A program made the position numbers and the translations under genes. The notes under the pieces are model-generated. The model had not been told where the DNA came from. It searched no databases and was given only the letters and a program-made list of their open reading frames with translations. Positions 21,321 through 33,083 of a stretch of 64,000 bases of DNA are shown piece after piece. Positions within the stretch are counted from its first letter, which is position 1. Each line of letters opens with the position of its first letter. Source of the DNA: Viola odorata (lineage: Eukaryota > Streptophyta > Magnoliopsida > Malpighiales > Violaceae); NCBI GenBank assembly GCA_963691705.1, contig OY829539.1, positions 3,350,501 to 3,414,500 on the forward strand. The letters are read 5' to 3'.

Positions 21321-24264
21321 CAGCGGCCTTGATACGAACCTAGAATGTGTCTGCGTCCTACTCAGGAGGTAACGACCCCAAGGACAAGACTTTCCCACGA
21401 TTTGCAGCCGTAAGCAGTCCTCACCTGATAATAGTGTTTGCACTCACGCTCTGAAACAAGGCTAAGTGTTTTACACTCATAAAGATGCAACTAACATGAT
21501 ACATAATTTACAGTTCGCAATGTCAATCCGAGTGAATAGACTTCAAATGAAGATGCACGTGCATGGGCATTCTAATAATCGATGGGACTTTTACGGAAAA
21601 GAATGAAAGGACATGAAACGTCCGGAAATGAGTTTGTTTTGAAAAAGGTTGCTTTGCTGGAAGGTTTTTGATGACTGATGTTTTGCTGATGAGGGCGAGG
21701 TACGTGAGCCTTTTCGCTTTTCGCTGAGGATGCTTGCTTGACAGAGTGCGTGAGCTCTGGGATCCTTACTGGGGGGTGCTTTTTGTTCGGCCTGGGGCCC
21801 TTTTCTTGAGTCCTCATTGGGGAGTGTCGTCGCTGTTCTTTTTGCGACTCACTACTTGAGTTGGCGTGGGGCCCCTTTCTTCTCGGGTCTTTACTAGTGA
21901 TGCTTGCTTTGAGGTTTCTTGAGTTGGCGTTGGGCCTCTTTTGCTTGACTTTACTAGGGAAGGATGTTTTGAGATTTCTCGAGTTGGCCTTGGGCTTTTC
22001 TACTCGAGTTCACTGGGGAAAGTTGTCTTCGAGATTTTCTCGAATTGAGTTGTCCCCGGGCTATGCTTGCTTTGGCTCTTCGATTGTTTGTAGTCTTCGA
22101 ATGTCTCTGAGCATTTCTCTCTTCTTCTTCTTTTTTCTTTTTCTCTCTTTTTATTCTTTCTTTTCTTTTTTCTTTTCTTTTCCTCTCTTTTCTTTTTCTT
22201 TTTTTTTTTTTTTTCTTTTTTTTTTTTTTTCTTTCTTCTCTTTTTGATTTGATTTGAAATGTAACAGTGCAGAGAAAGCACAACCTTTGTCTTGATCCCT
22301 TCCCCTTTTGTCTAGAGGCCTCGGCCTTTGTCGTTGCTGCCTCTTCGGTGATAGTCCTTAGCGATCTCCTGGTGACTTTTTCCGTCTCCTTCATCGTGAA
22401 CTTGAACTTGGCGTGCTTTTACTTCCGGCTGGAAATTTTAGCTGAAACTGCCCTTTGGCTTCCGGGGTGTGAGTGATATGGACGGTTTGGGGAGTGATGA
22501 CATATATGGTGGAAAGAGGGAAAGATGAAAAAAGTGGAGAAAATCGTAAAAGTCCCATGTCACGTTATAGCTATCCCATGTCTAATGGCGCATGTACCCT
22601 GGATATTATGCGAACTCAACTAGTACCTAGTCAGGCTCTTACACTCATGAAGGATAAGGTGCGATGGCTCAAAGATGCTTACCGGGATTTGTTTGTGACT
22701 GCTTACGTCGGAGCGAACCGTGAATATAAGAGCAAACAGGTAATATCATGCATGGCACGTAATTTGGATAGATGCTGGAGTTATCAGAGGGATTAAATAT
22801 TCCTATCCTATGCTATGCATGAAAATGCTTATGAAAGTAGTATGCTTTTGTTTGAGCCGGGCTAAAGAGGGATTTTTGATTGATTTTTGATTTTTGATTG
22901 ATTGATGATTTGATTGCCGGATGGTTTGATGGCCAGATGTTTGATTGCTAGATGGTTTGATGGCCAGATGTTTGATTGCTGGATGTTGGATGGCCAGATG
23001 TTTGATTGCTAGATGTTTTGATTGCTAGACGTTTGATTGCTAGAATGTGGGGGACGACTTATTTGCAACGTTCTAACGAGGACCTAAGGTTGCCCCCCAG
23101 TGGGCTAGACGACCGTACTCGACTTAAAGCTAATCAAAGCGAGCAAGAATAAAAACAAATTTAAATAAAGGGAAAAGAAAGAGGGACTCCCCTGAACCGC
23201 GCAGCGGGGCTGCGCGGGCGTCTTCCACAAGCTCCCTGCGGATGACAGCGAGATGCTTCCCGTCCCTGTGAGATGCAGAGGGGAAAACGGAAAGGGAAAT
23301 TAATTTGAAAACAAAAATGAGATAAGTTCAGGGATTCTCCCTTCCTTTAACTCGACTTTTCGAGGGTTCCCATGACGTGGTCCTAATCCTGGGACGCCTT
23401 GCTTTGATTGGTTTCTTTTTAGCTATTTTGCGGGTACTGCCGATCCGAGCCGTAGCGAGGACGAGATCTGCATTCGGTTCAGTTGCTTGCCGGTCCTGCT
23501 GGACCTTCGCTGATTGGCTTCGTGGTTGCTCGGGGATAGAGGGGATAACCCTCTGTCCCCGTGATGTGCAGCGGGGCTGCAAGGGTGTATGCTTACCGTT
23601 CTTCTGCAGGCAACGAATTGGGGGCGACCTAGTTCCTGAAAAAGACAAGGCGATGACAAATGAGGAGTAAATGCAAGGCAATGTTTAGCAAAAGTAGTGT
23701 GATTTGATGAGTGTTAAGCTCTCCCTTTTAGATGGGCTATCCGTGAGTCATCGCGGTGTGACTTGCATCGGATGGGCTTTGGGATTTTGGTCCAACGTTT
23801 AGTCCTTTGAGACCGATTATTTGCGATGCCGGCTGCGCCGGTAGCACTGCGAGGAAAAGAAATCTCGCTTTAGATGGTGATGGTTTGTCTTAAAATCTTT
23901 CCTGATTCGCTCTTGAAGGTGGCCTGCTACGGCAATTCAACAGCTCCTACGAGCGGAACTCTCTGGTTCTATCGTGATGACGAGCTGAGGCGTGAGACCT
24001 TACGTCCCTGCAAAACTGAAGAATGATTAGTGGCGTTAGTCTAAGTGACGCGTCTTGCGTCCCGAGCTACTCCTAGGGATCCATCCATGCCATGCCTCCT
24101 TTTGTCATCTCACAATTTTAAGAAAAAACAGGGGACAACAAATTTTAAAACAAAGCATCTCTTGAAAAAACTTATTTTATTCATTTCAGGACAAATGTTT
24201 GTGCTAGATTGTCATGATAAAACCCTATGTCCTTGGTCTGCCCGGATGCTCTGTCCACGATGCT
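21321..24264 (-). other. Ogre-like 3' untranslated region
   Basis: No convincing coding sequence. Contains an approximately 140-bp polypyrimidine tract (about 22120-22245), a short tandem array with ttgatggccagatgtttgattgc-like units of about 30 bp (22880-23045), and blocks shared with the Athila-like element (21441-21500, about 22575, about 22727). Confidence 0.7.
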
Positions 24265-27200
24265 TCAGGCGAAGTATCTCTTGACTGCATCGGCATTTAC
24301 CGGTTTCGGGAGATCGTCTCCATCCATGTTGGTTAGCATTAGGGCACCCCCTGAGAATGCACTTTTGACCAGGTACGGGCCCTCGTACCTTGGGGCCCAC
24401 TTTCCTTTGCTGGCCTCCTGATGAGGGAGAATTTTCTTTAGCACTAAATTTCCAGCCTCGAATTTGCGAGGTCGCACTTTCTTGTTATAAGCGTTGACCA
24501 TTCTTTGCTGATATAATTGCGCATGGCAAATAGCGGCCAAGCGCTTTTCGGGAAGGAGGTTCAGCTGCTCGTACCTCACTCTCGCCCAATCAGATTCTTC
24601 TACTTCAGATTCTGCCAGGATTCTGAGAGAAGGAATTTCTACCTCGAGGGGAATTACGGCTTCCATGCCGTAAACTAATGAGTAGGGAGTTGCCCCTGTG
24701 GACGTACGGGTTGCTATCCGATAAGCATGTAGTGCGAAGGGAAGTATGTCGTGCCAGTCTTTGTGAGTGATTACCATCTTTTGGATGATCCTCTTCAGGT
24801 TCTTGTTTGTTGCTTCGACTGCGCCATTCATCTTTGGTCGATATGGTGACGAGTTTCGGTGCTTCACCTTCCAACGTTGGCAAAGATCGTCAATCATCTT
24901 TCCGTTGAGATTGGTGCCGTTGTCCGTGATGATGGTTTCTGGGACCCCATGACGGCAAATGATATTTCTCTCAATGAATCGCGTGGTGGTTTTCTGAGTG
25001 ATGTTGGAGTAAGAGGTGGCCTCTACCCATTTGGTGAAATAGTCGATTGCTACGAGGATGAAGCGATGGCCATTAGAGGCTATTGGATGAATTTGGCCGA
25101 TGATGTCGATTCCCCACATTGCAAAAGGCCAAGGCGACGTCATGCTGAAGAGAGGGGCTGGAGGGACGTGGAGATGGTCCGCATAGATTTGACATTTGTG
25201 GCACTTCCGAAAATAGCTGATGCAATCTCGTTCGATGGTGAGCCAAAAATAACCTTGCCTCATTATCTGCCTGGCCATCATGTGTCCACTTGCGTGTGTG
25301 GAACAAACCCCTTCGTGGATCTCTGCTATGATTCTTTTTGCCTCGGTCATGGTGACGCAGCGAAGCAAAGCTCCATCAGCTCTCCTTTTATATAGAACCT
25401 CGCCGTCGAGGTAGAAGTCTAGTGCTAAGCGTTGGAGGGTCTTTTTGTTAACCCGGCTTGCCCCCGGTGGGTACTCCCGGTTTCTGATGAACTGTACTAG
25501 GTCGTAGAACCATGGCTTGCCGTCAGGTTCCTCTTCCAAGGCGACACAACATGCCGGAGTTTCCTTTACTTCCACTCTCAATGGTTGGAGCATTACTCCG
25601 CATTCTAACTTAAACATTGAGGCCAACGTGGCTAATGCATCTGCGAAGCGGTTCTTTTCTCTGTCGACTCGGTCGAATTCGGTTTCCTCGAATTCCCGTG
25701 TGAGTTGGGTGAGTAGCCTTTGATAAGGGATGAGCTTGGAATCCCGTGTCTGCCATAGATCCTGGGCTTGATAGATGACGAGTGCTGAATCGCCGAAGAT
25801 TCGGAGCTTCTTTACTTTTAAGTCGATGGCTGCTGTCAGACCACTGATGCATGCCTCATACTCGGCGACGTTATTGGTGCATGGGAAGTTCAATTTGCAT
25901 GCTATGGGGAATTGACGGCCATCTGGGGCTATGACCACGGCTCCCACTCCCTTGCCCGAGAGGTTCACCGCACCGTCGAAGAACATGGTCCACCAATCGT
26001 CTTCTCGCAGATTTTCTGTGACCTCATCTTCAATCATTATGATGTCCTCATCGGGGAAGTCGAAGCTCAACGACTCGTACTCGTCCGAGGCATGATCGGC
26101 CAAGTGATCGGTGAGGGCGCTTGCTTTAACCGCTTTCTGAGTCACATAGATGATCTCGTGCTCAGCTAATAAGACTTGCCATCTACAAATGCGACTTGAC
26201 AGGTACGGCTTTTCGAAAATGTATTTCAAGGGGTCCATGCGAGAGATTAGCCAAGTTGTGTAATACAACATGTACTGCCGGAGCCTTCGGGCGCACCATG
26301 CTAGGGCGCAACAAGTTCGTTCCAACATAGAGTAACGCATCTCACATTCGTTGAATTTTTTGCTGAGGTAATAGATGGCTTGTTCACGCCTTCCGGACTC
26401 GTCGTGCTGTCCCAAAACGCAACCCATGGCGCTAGCCGTGACTGTCATGCACATGAGCAAGGGCCGTCCTGGCGTCGGGGGAACTAGTACCGGTGGGCTT
26501 TGCAGATATGTCTTGATTTTCTCGAAGGCTTTTTGGCAGTCTTCGTCCCATTCTGCATTTCCGTGTTTCCTTAGCATCTTGAACATCGGCTCGCAGGTAA
26601 GTGTTAACTGGCTGATAAAGTGAGCGATGTAGTTGATGCGTCCTAAAAAGCTTCGTACTTCCGTTTCGGTGCTGGGAGCGGGTAGCTCCTGAATGGCTTT
26701 TATCTTATCAGGATCCACTTCTATACCTTTGTTGCTGACGATGAATCCCAATAACTTCCCGGAAGTCACTCCGAAGGTACACTTAGCTGGGTTTAGCCGT
26801 AGCCGAAATTGCCTCAACCTTTCGAACACCTTTCTCAGGATGTCTACATGATCTTGCGTGCCGCGAGACTTGGCTATCATGTCGTCGACATATATTTCCA
26901 ATTCTTTATGCATCATGTCGTGGAAAAGGGTGACAGCAGCACGTTGGTACGTGGCTCCTGCGTTCTTTAATCCGAAGGGCATCACTTTGTAGCAGAAGGT
27001 TCCCCAGGGCGTGATGAAGGTCGTCTTTTCACTGTCCTCGGGTGCCATCTTGATCTGATTGTACCCCGAGAATCCGTCCATGAAAGAGAACATGTCATTT
27101 CTGGCGGCACTATCTACCAAGATGTCGATATGGGGAAGAGGGACGACGTCTTTAGGGCTAGCTCGATTGAGATCTCGAAAGTCCACGCACATGCGAATCT

Positions 27201-27703
27201 TCCCATCTTTCTTAGGCACTGGCACTATGTTGGCGATCCATTCTGGGTACTCCGCAACTCTCAAAAAACCCGCGTCTAGTTGCTTGGTAACTTCTTCTTT
27301 GATTTTCAGAAGGATGTCTGGATGCATCCTCCGAAGTTTTTGCTTGACAGGCTTAAACTCAGGTTTTAACGGAATACGATGCTCAACTATCCCGGGATCA
27401 AGACCTGGCATGTCGGCGTATGACCATGCGAGTACATCGGAGTAGTCCTTGAGGAGAGAAATCAACCTTTCTCTCTGAGTCGTATCCAGGGTAGTTCCGA
27501 TCTTGACCAATTTTTGACTCTCATTGCTTGCCCCCAAGTTTACTTCATCCAATTCCTCCCGATGAGGGGTTATTTCCTTTTCTGAACTTTCTAGTAAACG
27601 GGTCAGTTCGTCGGAGACTTCGGCCTTGTCTTCGGTCGTAGCGATGATTTCTTCGCCAGTAAAGACATAGGTTTTATCAAGACAATCCGAACTAACACTC
27701 ATC
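24265..27703 (-). CDS. Ogre-like pol: RT, RNase H, archaeal-type RNase H, integrase
   Basis: Numbering follows the open frame that begins at 27753, so the spliced exon starts near residue 17. Reverse transcriptase: about 130-310, with catalytic YVDD at 288-291. A first RNase H (about 430-545) has lost its usual first Asp (VTASAMG). The second, archaeal-type RNase H (about 588-710) keeps D593, E631, D655 and D705. Integrase: zinc site H813, H820, C851, C854 and catalytic D883, D944, E980. The RT copies element RNA into DNA, the RNases H remove RNA and the integrase inserts the product. No stop or frameshift is seen, so this part looks functional. It is joined to gag-pro by splicing. Confidence 0.93.
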
Positions 27704-27859
27704 CTGAAATTAAAAGCGCGAAAAAAAGAGATGCGTAAAATGAAAATTTGCATATATATTGATTTTTAACAAAAGGGAACAAGAGTCCCTACAAAAATAT
27801 TTTCGTAAGAAAACGTGCCAAAAACATATATATATATATTTTTCAAAATGAGAAATTAC
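27704..27859 (-). other. 156-nt intron between gag-pro and pol
   Basis: Donor cc/gtaatt at 27859 and acceptor aatttcag ending at 27704. The unspliced frame ends at the TAA inside the donor. Splicing joins CC+G (Pro) to ATG AGT, continuing into pol in the same frame. The position and role match the intron known in Ogre elements, which limits pol output to spliced RNA. Confidence 0.85.
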
Positions 27860-30800
27860 GGAGAGACATCCGGAAGCATGGTGATGGTCCAGTTGCCCAC
27901 AAACTCCCCTGACTTCTTAACAAAAATGACTGAACCAGGCGACGATCCTTCTTCTCCTAGAGTGCAGATACGGAGGTCTGATACCCTGATTGGATTTTCA
28001 TTGATGGTTTCAGCGGCGAAGGGGAACGTGGTTCTGATATGGGGAATCGGCATTTTGCCCTCTGGCGCAGAACGTCCAAATAGCTTAGCCAGCTGCTTTT
28101 CTTTCTTTTCTTGGGCGATCCTGGTGAAATCGGCCTTGCTGGGTTGGTACCCTAACCCAAATCGATCTCCGAATCTCTTCGGAGGCGCCCAGCCTTTCGA
28201 TCCTTGTAACTCGGCCCCGAGCCGTTTTCCTAATTGGAAGCTTCCCTCTAGTGTTGACTTAGTGGTTGTTTCGGCTACCCCCGATTTTGAGGTTTCGCAA
28301 ACGGGGGATCCCTCCTCGATCCAACCCGCGTTGACGATTTCAAAGGCTTGGAAGGAACTCTCCAGGGTTTCGGTAGTTTCGATGTAAGGCACGGATGCAT
28401 GCTTGGCCAAGATCAAGGCTTCTTCGGCCTTTATCGTGACGAGGGCATTGTCTTTGACGTATTTGAGGCACTGATGCAGGGAAGAGGGGACGGCTCCCGC
28501 TGAATGGATCCAAGGCCGTCCTAGAAGCATGCTATAAACGGGTTGGATTTCCATGATCTGGAATGTCAAGATGAAAGGGTGAGGCCCGATGACCATATCC
28601 AACTCAATATTCCCGATGATCTCTCGAGTGGTGCCATCGAAAGCCCTAGCCATCATTCCGCTAGGTTTTATGAGGGAGGAATCGACCGGCAGCTGTTCAA
28701 GGACATGCCTGGGCATGACATTAAGTGCGGACCCATTGTCGATTAGGGCCTTTGCTATGACGTGTCCCTTACATTCCACCGTGATGTATAGGGCCTTGTT
28801 GTGATCTCTTCCCAAGGGGTCGATCTCTTCTTCCGAGAAGGAAATGCTGCTTAAGGCTTGGATCCTTCCGACAAGGTTTTCCACCCCTTCTGTGGTGATA
28901 TCCTTAGTCACGAAAGCTTGTTTCAAGACTTTTAAGAGAGCTTGGCGATGCGGCTCTGAAGTGAGGATCAGCTCCATGATGGAGATACGAGCTGGGGTTT
29001 TCTTTAGCTGTTCGATGATGCTGAACTCGCTCTGTTTCATGATCTTGAGGAACTCGGCTGTCTCGTCCTCAGTTACAGGTTTGCTCAAACCTTGCGTCTC
29101 TTCTACTATCTCTTCGCGGATCACAGGGTCTTTCCCTTTGGCTTGTCGTTGCTTTTCTACTTCCTCCGAAATGTAACATCTTCCAGTGCGGGTCATGCCC
29201 CCGATATGAGAGGCTTCGCCGATAGCGAGTGTTGTTGGTGCGACTGCAGGAGGGGTGGTGACCACCGTGTATCCGTAGTTGAATGGGACCGCGTGTAAGT
29301 CCCGGCTGGGAGTATTCACAGCTAATGTGAATACTACTTTGCGTGGGATCGTGGCTGCCTCCCCTGCCTGGGCCACATATTCGAAGGAGTAAGGTGCTGG
29401 TGGATTGTCCTCGATGGCGTTGATGGCTCCTTGGGTTTCCCCTTTGGTTTGAATGATCCCGAATGTTGCGAGTTGCTTGACTTTTTGCCGAAAAAGTCTG
29501 CAATCCTGGATGTCATGCTTGCTTTCCCCTTGGCAGAATAGGCATTGGGCCTGACTATTCCCTGGGAATGGCAAATAAGCGTTGTTGGCTAATGCGAAGA
29601 ACAATTCTTCATTGGGTACTTCCCCCATCGATAGGTGAGAAAGGTCAATTCCAATGGAAGAAATGTCGCTCATCCCAGGATTATGGTGCGGTAGAGGACT
29701 GGTTGTCATATCAGGACCCCTTGTCAAACCTTTGGACGAGATTCGTCCTTCTTTGGTTAGGTGCTCGACCTTCTCTCTAAAGTCGTAGCAGTTTTCCAAG
29801 GAGTGTCCTCGGGTTCCGGCGTGATATTCGCAGCTATCCTTTAGATCATACCAGCTAGGGTAAGGAAGGGATTGAGGCGAGAGTGGGGATGGTGTAATCT
29901 GCCCGCCTGCCAAAAGGCTTGCGTAGATCTCTTTCAAAGGAAACGGAGGAAGCGACCATGTCGGTGAAGGGTATGACTCGGAGTCTGAGAATTCCCAAGA
30001 AGGTAGTAAGGGCACTGTGCTAGAATAGGAAGGTGGTGCCGAATACCTGACGAGGTAATCGAACTTCCCGGAAGGTTGGCCCAAGGTGTCAATCTCGCGG
30101 TCGCCTTCGTCGCGGCGCGCGGAGAACCGCTTGCACGATGAAGTCGATCTTTTCTTCTGGACCATTTGGAGCGGGGTTCCATTGGCGTTATGCGGGATAG
30201 GAAATCCATCTCCGATCGTGTTGATGGATCCTTCCCCAGGGGTCACTTTCTGGGTTTGTATTACCCCGAGACTCGAGACTTGTCTCACCTTTTCTGCGAA
30301 CGACTTGCAGCTTCGGATCTTGTGACCGTCGCTTCCCTTGCAGTACATGCAGTGACTCGGATTGCCCCCTGAGTATAGCACATATCCCTCTCGAGCTAAG
30401 GCCTGGAAAAGTTGTTCTTGTGGCCAACTCGATGCGGAAGATAAATGGTCGTTGCTTTCTCCTGCCGAGATGGCATTCACCCCTCCCTTTCCTTGGGAAT
30501 GATTGGGAAGAGGGTTGGTGGATGTGTTGGGTCCTTTTGCTAATCCTTCGAAAGATACCCATCCACTTTTGATCAAGTGATGAACCTTTGCCTTGAATGC
30601 GAAGCAATTTTCCAGAGTGTGACCTGGGGCTCCAGCGTGATATTCGCATCTTGTGTTGTGATCATACCACTTTGGGTAAGGAGGCAATTGAGGCTGAGCC
30701 GGAACCGGTACGATCTGTCCGGCCGCCAGGAGATGTTTGTAGATTTCTCCTGCAGGGAGAGGGAGAGGAGGTGGAGGCTCTCGGTTCCACCGATTGTTGG

Positions 30801-32223
30801 TCGTGTTTTGGTTATTTGGGTCTTTTGGTGGGTTATATGGTTTGGGTTGCATAGGTTGTGATGTTTGCACTGGAGGTGGTGGGAAATGAGTAGGATTTTG
30901 AGGTAGGATATTAGCGATTGGTGGTGAATTAAAAGGAAAGGAGGTGGGTTGATATAGTGATGCCAGCTGATACGGCGGTGGTACCAAATAAGGCGGTGGT
31001 GGCAGAAACGGTTGTCCCTGATTAACTTGGGGAGCGACAAATCCGACGTCCCTTTTCACGACTGATGCTTTCTTTGGTACAGACTCTGGTGTTGGATGCG
31101 TGATTCGCCCAGACTTAATCCCTTGCTCGACTCTTTCGGCAATTAGGACCATGTCGGAGAAGCTGTTTGAGGGGTTCGAGATCAGGTAGTTATAGTAGGG
31201 AGCTTTGAAGGTGTGCAAGAAAATCGACAAGAGTTCCTTGTCGCTTAAGGGTGGAGAGATTCTCGAAGCCAACTCTCTCCATCTTTGCGTATAGGTCTTC
31301 ACGGACTCGCCGATTTTCTTTTCCAGATTTTGCAGGTCGGCGCGGTCAGGAGCCACCTCCATGTTGAATTTGTATTGTCGGTAGAAGGCATCGGACAGGT
31401 CTCTCCACGTCCTGATCCTGGCTCTGTCCAGCCCCATATACCATGTTAGGGCGTGTTTGGTCAAGCTTTCTCGGAATAAATGGATCAACAACGGTTCGTT
31501 GTGGATCATCTCTGCCATCTTGTTGCAGTATGCTCTGAGGTGGGTCTTCGGGCATTCTACCCCAGTATATTTTTCAAAGTCCGGGATCTTGTACTTCGGA
31601 GGTATGATGATCCCGAGGACCATGCACATGTCGGCGGGACCTGTGGGATCGAATGGATCGGCCCCTTCGATTGCTCTGAGTCTCTCCTCGAGAAGATTCA
31701 GTCTGTCACTTTTCGGTTTCTCGGCCCCGATGGGGTTAGAACCGAAGGGCAGCATTGGTTCTGATGAGAACTGAGGTTGTGCTAGGTTGAAAGTGAGGAG
31801 CTGAGTTCCCACAGGTCCGGGAACTGTGCTCGGAGGGATAGGAGGGAGATACAAAGCCTCCAGGTGGGCTTGGCTCTTGCTGGGGTCCACGGCAGGGTTG
31901 ATTGAAAGGTGCTGAAGCGATGGGGAGATCTCTTCACCCGCCTTAGCTGTAGGATTTGCAGTGATGGGTACTGTGAAGGGATTATCCCATCTCCAATGGC
32001 CCGGGGGACCAGAAAGTGGCGGGAGTACGGAAGGTCCTGCGACGGTGAGCGAAGAGTGAGGTCCTTTTGTTTGAGGGAGATCAAAACCCGGTGGTACTTC
32101 GGCGACAGCTTCATCTCTTTCCTTTTCGGCCCTAGTGGCTCTTTCTGTAGTGATCTTAACTTGCTCCTCTAACTCTGCGATTCTAGCCATTAGTGCTTCG
32201 TCGGTCTTGGCCAGTTCAGTCAT
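27856..32223 (-). CDS. Ogre-like Gag-protease polyprotein
   Basis: 1455 codons. A short N-terminal coiled coil (about 5-42); the capsid domain of the Retrotrans_gag type at about 215-375 (HALTWYMGL, AFYRQYKFN, VKTYTQRWREL, LLSIFLHTF); a Pro-rich linker; then a zinc-knuckle-like module present twice (about 482-670 and 757-938), each with a CEYHAG..GH..ENC motif followed by a CX2CX5HX4C motif. The retropepsin domain is at about 1140-1260 with DNGSALN (1162-1168) as active site and MLLGRPWIH. Gag builds the particle and the protease cleaves it. The frame is intact. The module duplication is unusual. Confidence 0.92.
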   Translation of the reverse strand: MTELAKTDEALMARIAELEEQVKITTERATRAEKERDEAVAEVPPGFDLPQTKGPHSSLTVAGPSVLPPLSGPPGHWRWDNPFTVPITANPTAKAGEEISPSLQHLSINPAVDPSKSQAHLEALYLPPIPPSTVPGPVGTQLLTFNLAQPQFSSEPMLPFGSNPIGAEKPKSDRLNLLEERLRAIEGADPFDPTGPADMCMVLGIIIPPKYKIPDFEKYTGVECPKTHLRAYCNKMAEMIHNEPLLIHLFRESLTKHALTWYMGLDRARIRTWRDLSDAFYRQYKFNMEVAPDRADLQNLEKKIGESVKTYTQRWRELASRISPPLSDKELLSIFLHTFKAPYYNYLISNPSNSFSDMVLIAERVEQGIKSGRITHPTPESVPKKASVVKRDVGFVAPQVNQGQPFLPPPPYLVPPPYQLASLYQPTSFPFNSPPIANILPQNPTHFPPPPVQTSQPMQPKPYNPPKDPNNQNTTNNRWNREPPPPLPLPAGEIYKHLLAAGQIVPVPAQPQLPPYPKWYDHNTRCEYHAGAPGHTLENCFAFKAKVHHLIKSGWVSFEGLAKGPNTSTNPLPNHSQGKGGVNAISAGESNDHLSSASSWPQEQLFQALAREGYVLYSGGNPSHCMYCKGSDGHKIRSCKSFAEKVRQVSSLGVIQTQKVTPGEGSINTIGDGFPIPHNANGTPLQMVQKKRSTSSCKRFSARRDEGDREIDTLGQPSGKFDYLVRYSAPPSYSSTVPLLPSWEFSDSESYPSPTWSLPPFPLKEIYASLLAGGQITPSPLSPQSLPYPSWYDLKDSCEYHAGTRGHSLENCYDFREKVEHLTKEGRISSKGLTRGPDMTTSPLPHHNPGMSDISSIGIDLSHLSMGEVPNEELFFALANNAYLPFPGNSQAQCLFCQGESKHDIQDCRLFRQKVKQLATFGIIQTKGETQGAINAIEDNPPAPYSFEYVAQAGEAATIPRKVVFTLAVNTPSRDLHAVPFNYGYTVVTTPPAVAPTTLAIGEASHIGGMTRTGRCYISEEVEKQRQAKGKDPVIREEIVEETQGLSKPVTEDETAEFLKIMKQSEFSIIEQLKKTPARISIMELILTSEPHRQALLKVLKQAFVTKDITTEGVENLVGRIQALSSISFSEEEIDPLGRDHNKALYITVECKGHVIAKALIDNGSALNVMPRHVLEQLPVDSSLIKPSGMMARAFDGTTREIIGNIELDMVIGPHPFILTFQIMEIQPVYSMLLGRPWIHSAGAVPSSLHQCLKYVKDNALVTIKAEEALILAKHASVPYIETTETLESSFQAFEIVNAGWIEEGSPVCETSKSGVAETTTKSTLEGSFQLGKRLGAELQGSKGWAPPKRFGDRFGLGYQPSKADFTRIAQEKKEKQLAKLFGRSAPEGKMPIPHIRTTFPFAAETINENPIRVSDLRICTLGEEGSSPGSVIFVKKSGEFVGNWTITMLPDVSP

Positions 32224-33083
32224 TTTTCATTTTTGAAGTCTAGTTAGGGGGAGCCTGTGCGGAGTAGCTTGCTTTCGAGGAGCTATCGTGAACCTGAAAA
32301 AGGGAAAAACACAGAAAAAGTAAATACAAGTGAGGATATACAGGTGATATGCAATCCCGAGGCCTCCACATTTGCTCATTCGTTTTCCGACCACACTTTC
32401 ATTTGATATTTTCAAGGAGGTCGGTGAGGCGAGGAATCCCAGTGGTTGACAAGATACGAAGGAAGCCTCTATACATTCCCCCGATATGAAGCAAATCTGA
32501 GATGCTAACGGCGAAGCCCAAATCAGCAGGGGTAACCAATGCCGCCATGCCAGGAAGGTCTCTTTTACGCTATACTCTTGACGATGTAATGTCTGATGCC
32601 TGGTAAACTCAACCGAAGGGAGAGGCGACAATCTTTGGAGTTTTTGTGATAAACTAGGAAGACATGGCCATGAGTGAGTGATACTCGGATGTTTTGAATA
32701 CTTGTTCTGATTTTTCGGAATTTCGGTGAGATGATTGTGTTTTACCCCGGGGGGAATTTTTTTTATTTTTTTTATTTTTTTTTAGTTTGTATTGGAGGGA
32801 TAGTTGATATGGAAAAGATGAGTCGATTTAATAAATATCCGAAAGAGTACGACTTTATTAAAAAGCGTTTACAAAATATGGTAGACTTGCCAACTTCCTA
32901 AATTCATCAAAAATGGCTAGGATAGATGAAATTAGGGGTCCTAGCTAAAAAGAACAGATGGGCCGATCTCCGAGCCTTTCCCTGAAGGTGTCATTCCTGG
33001 GCGTCCGAGTCCTGCTGCCAAAGGTACTCCATCGAAGCCAACTCCCCTTTCTTCATCTCTAACTCAGCCTCTAAGGCGGTAAT
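32224..33083 (-). other. Spacer between ORF1 and gag
   Basis: About 860 bp with an A/T-rich tract at about 32756-32785. The short frame at 32227-32631 has no recognisable domain. Nothing else is supported. Confidence 0.5.

Noticed and set aside
21954..22394. Lys/Glu/Arg-rich minus-strand frame
   Set aside because: Translation of a polypyrimidine tract; low complexity, no domain.
24045..32172. Many plus-strand frames of 60-190 codons opposite gag-pro and pol
   Set aside because: Antisense shadows of a long, GC-balanced coding region; no independent domain or promoter.
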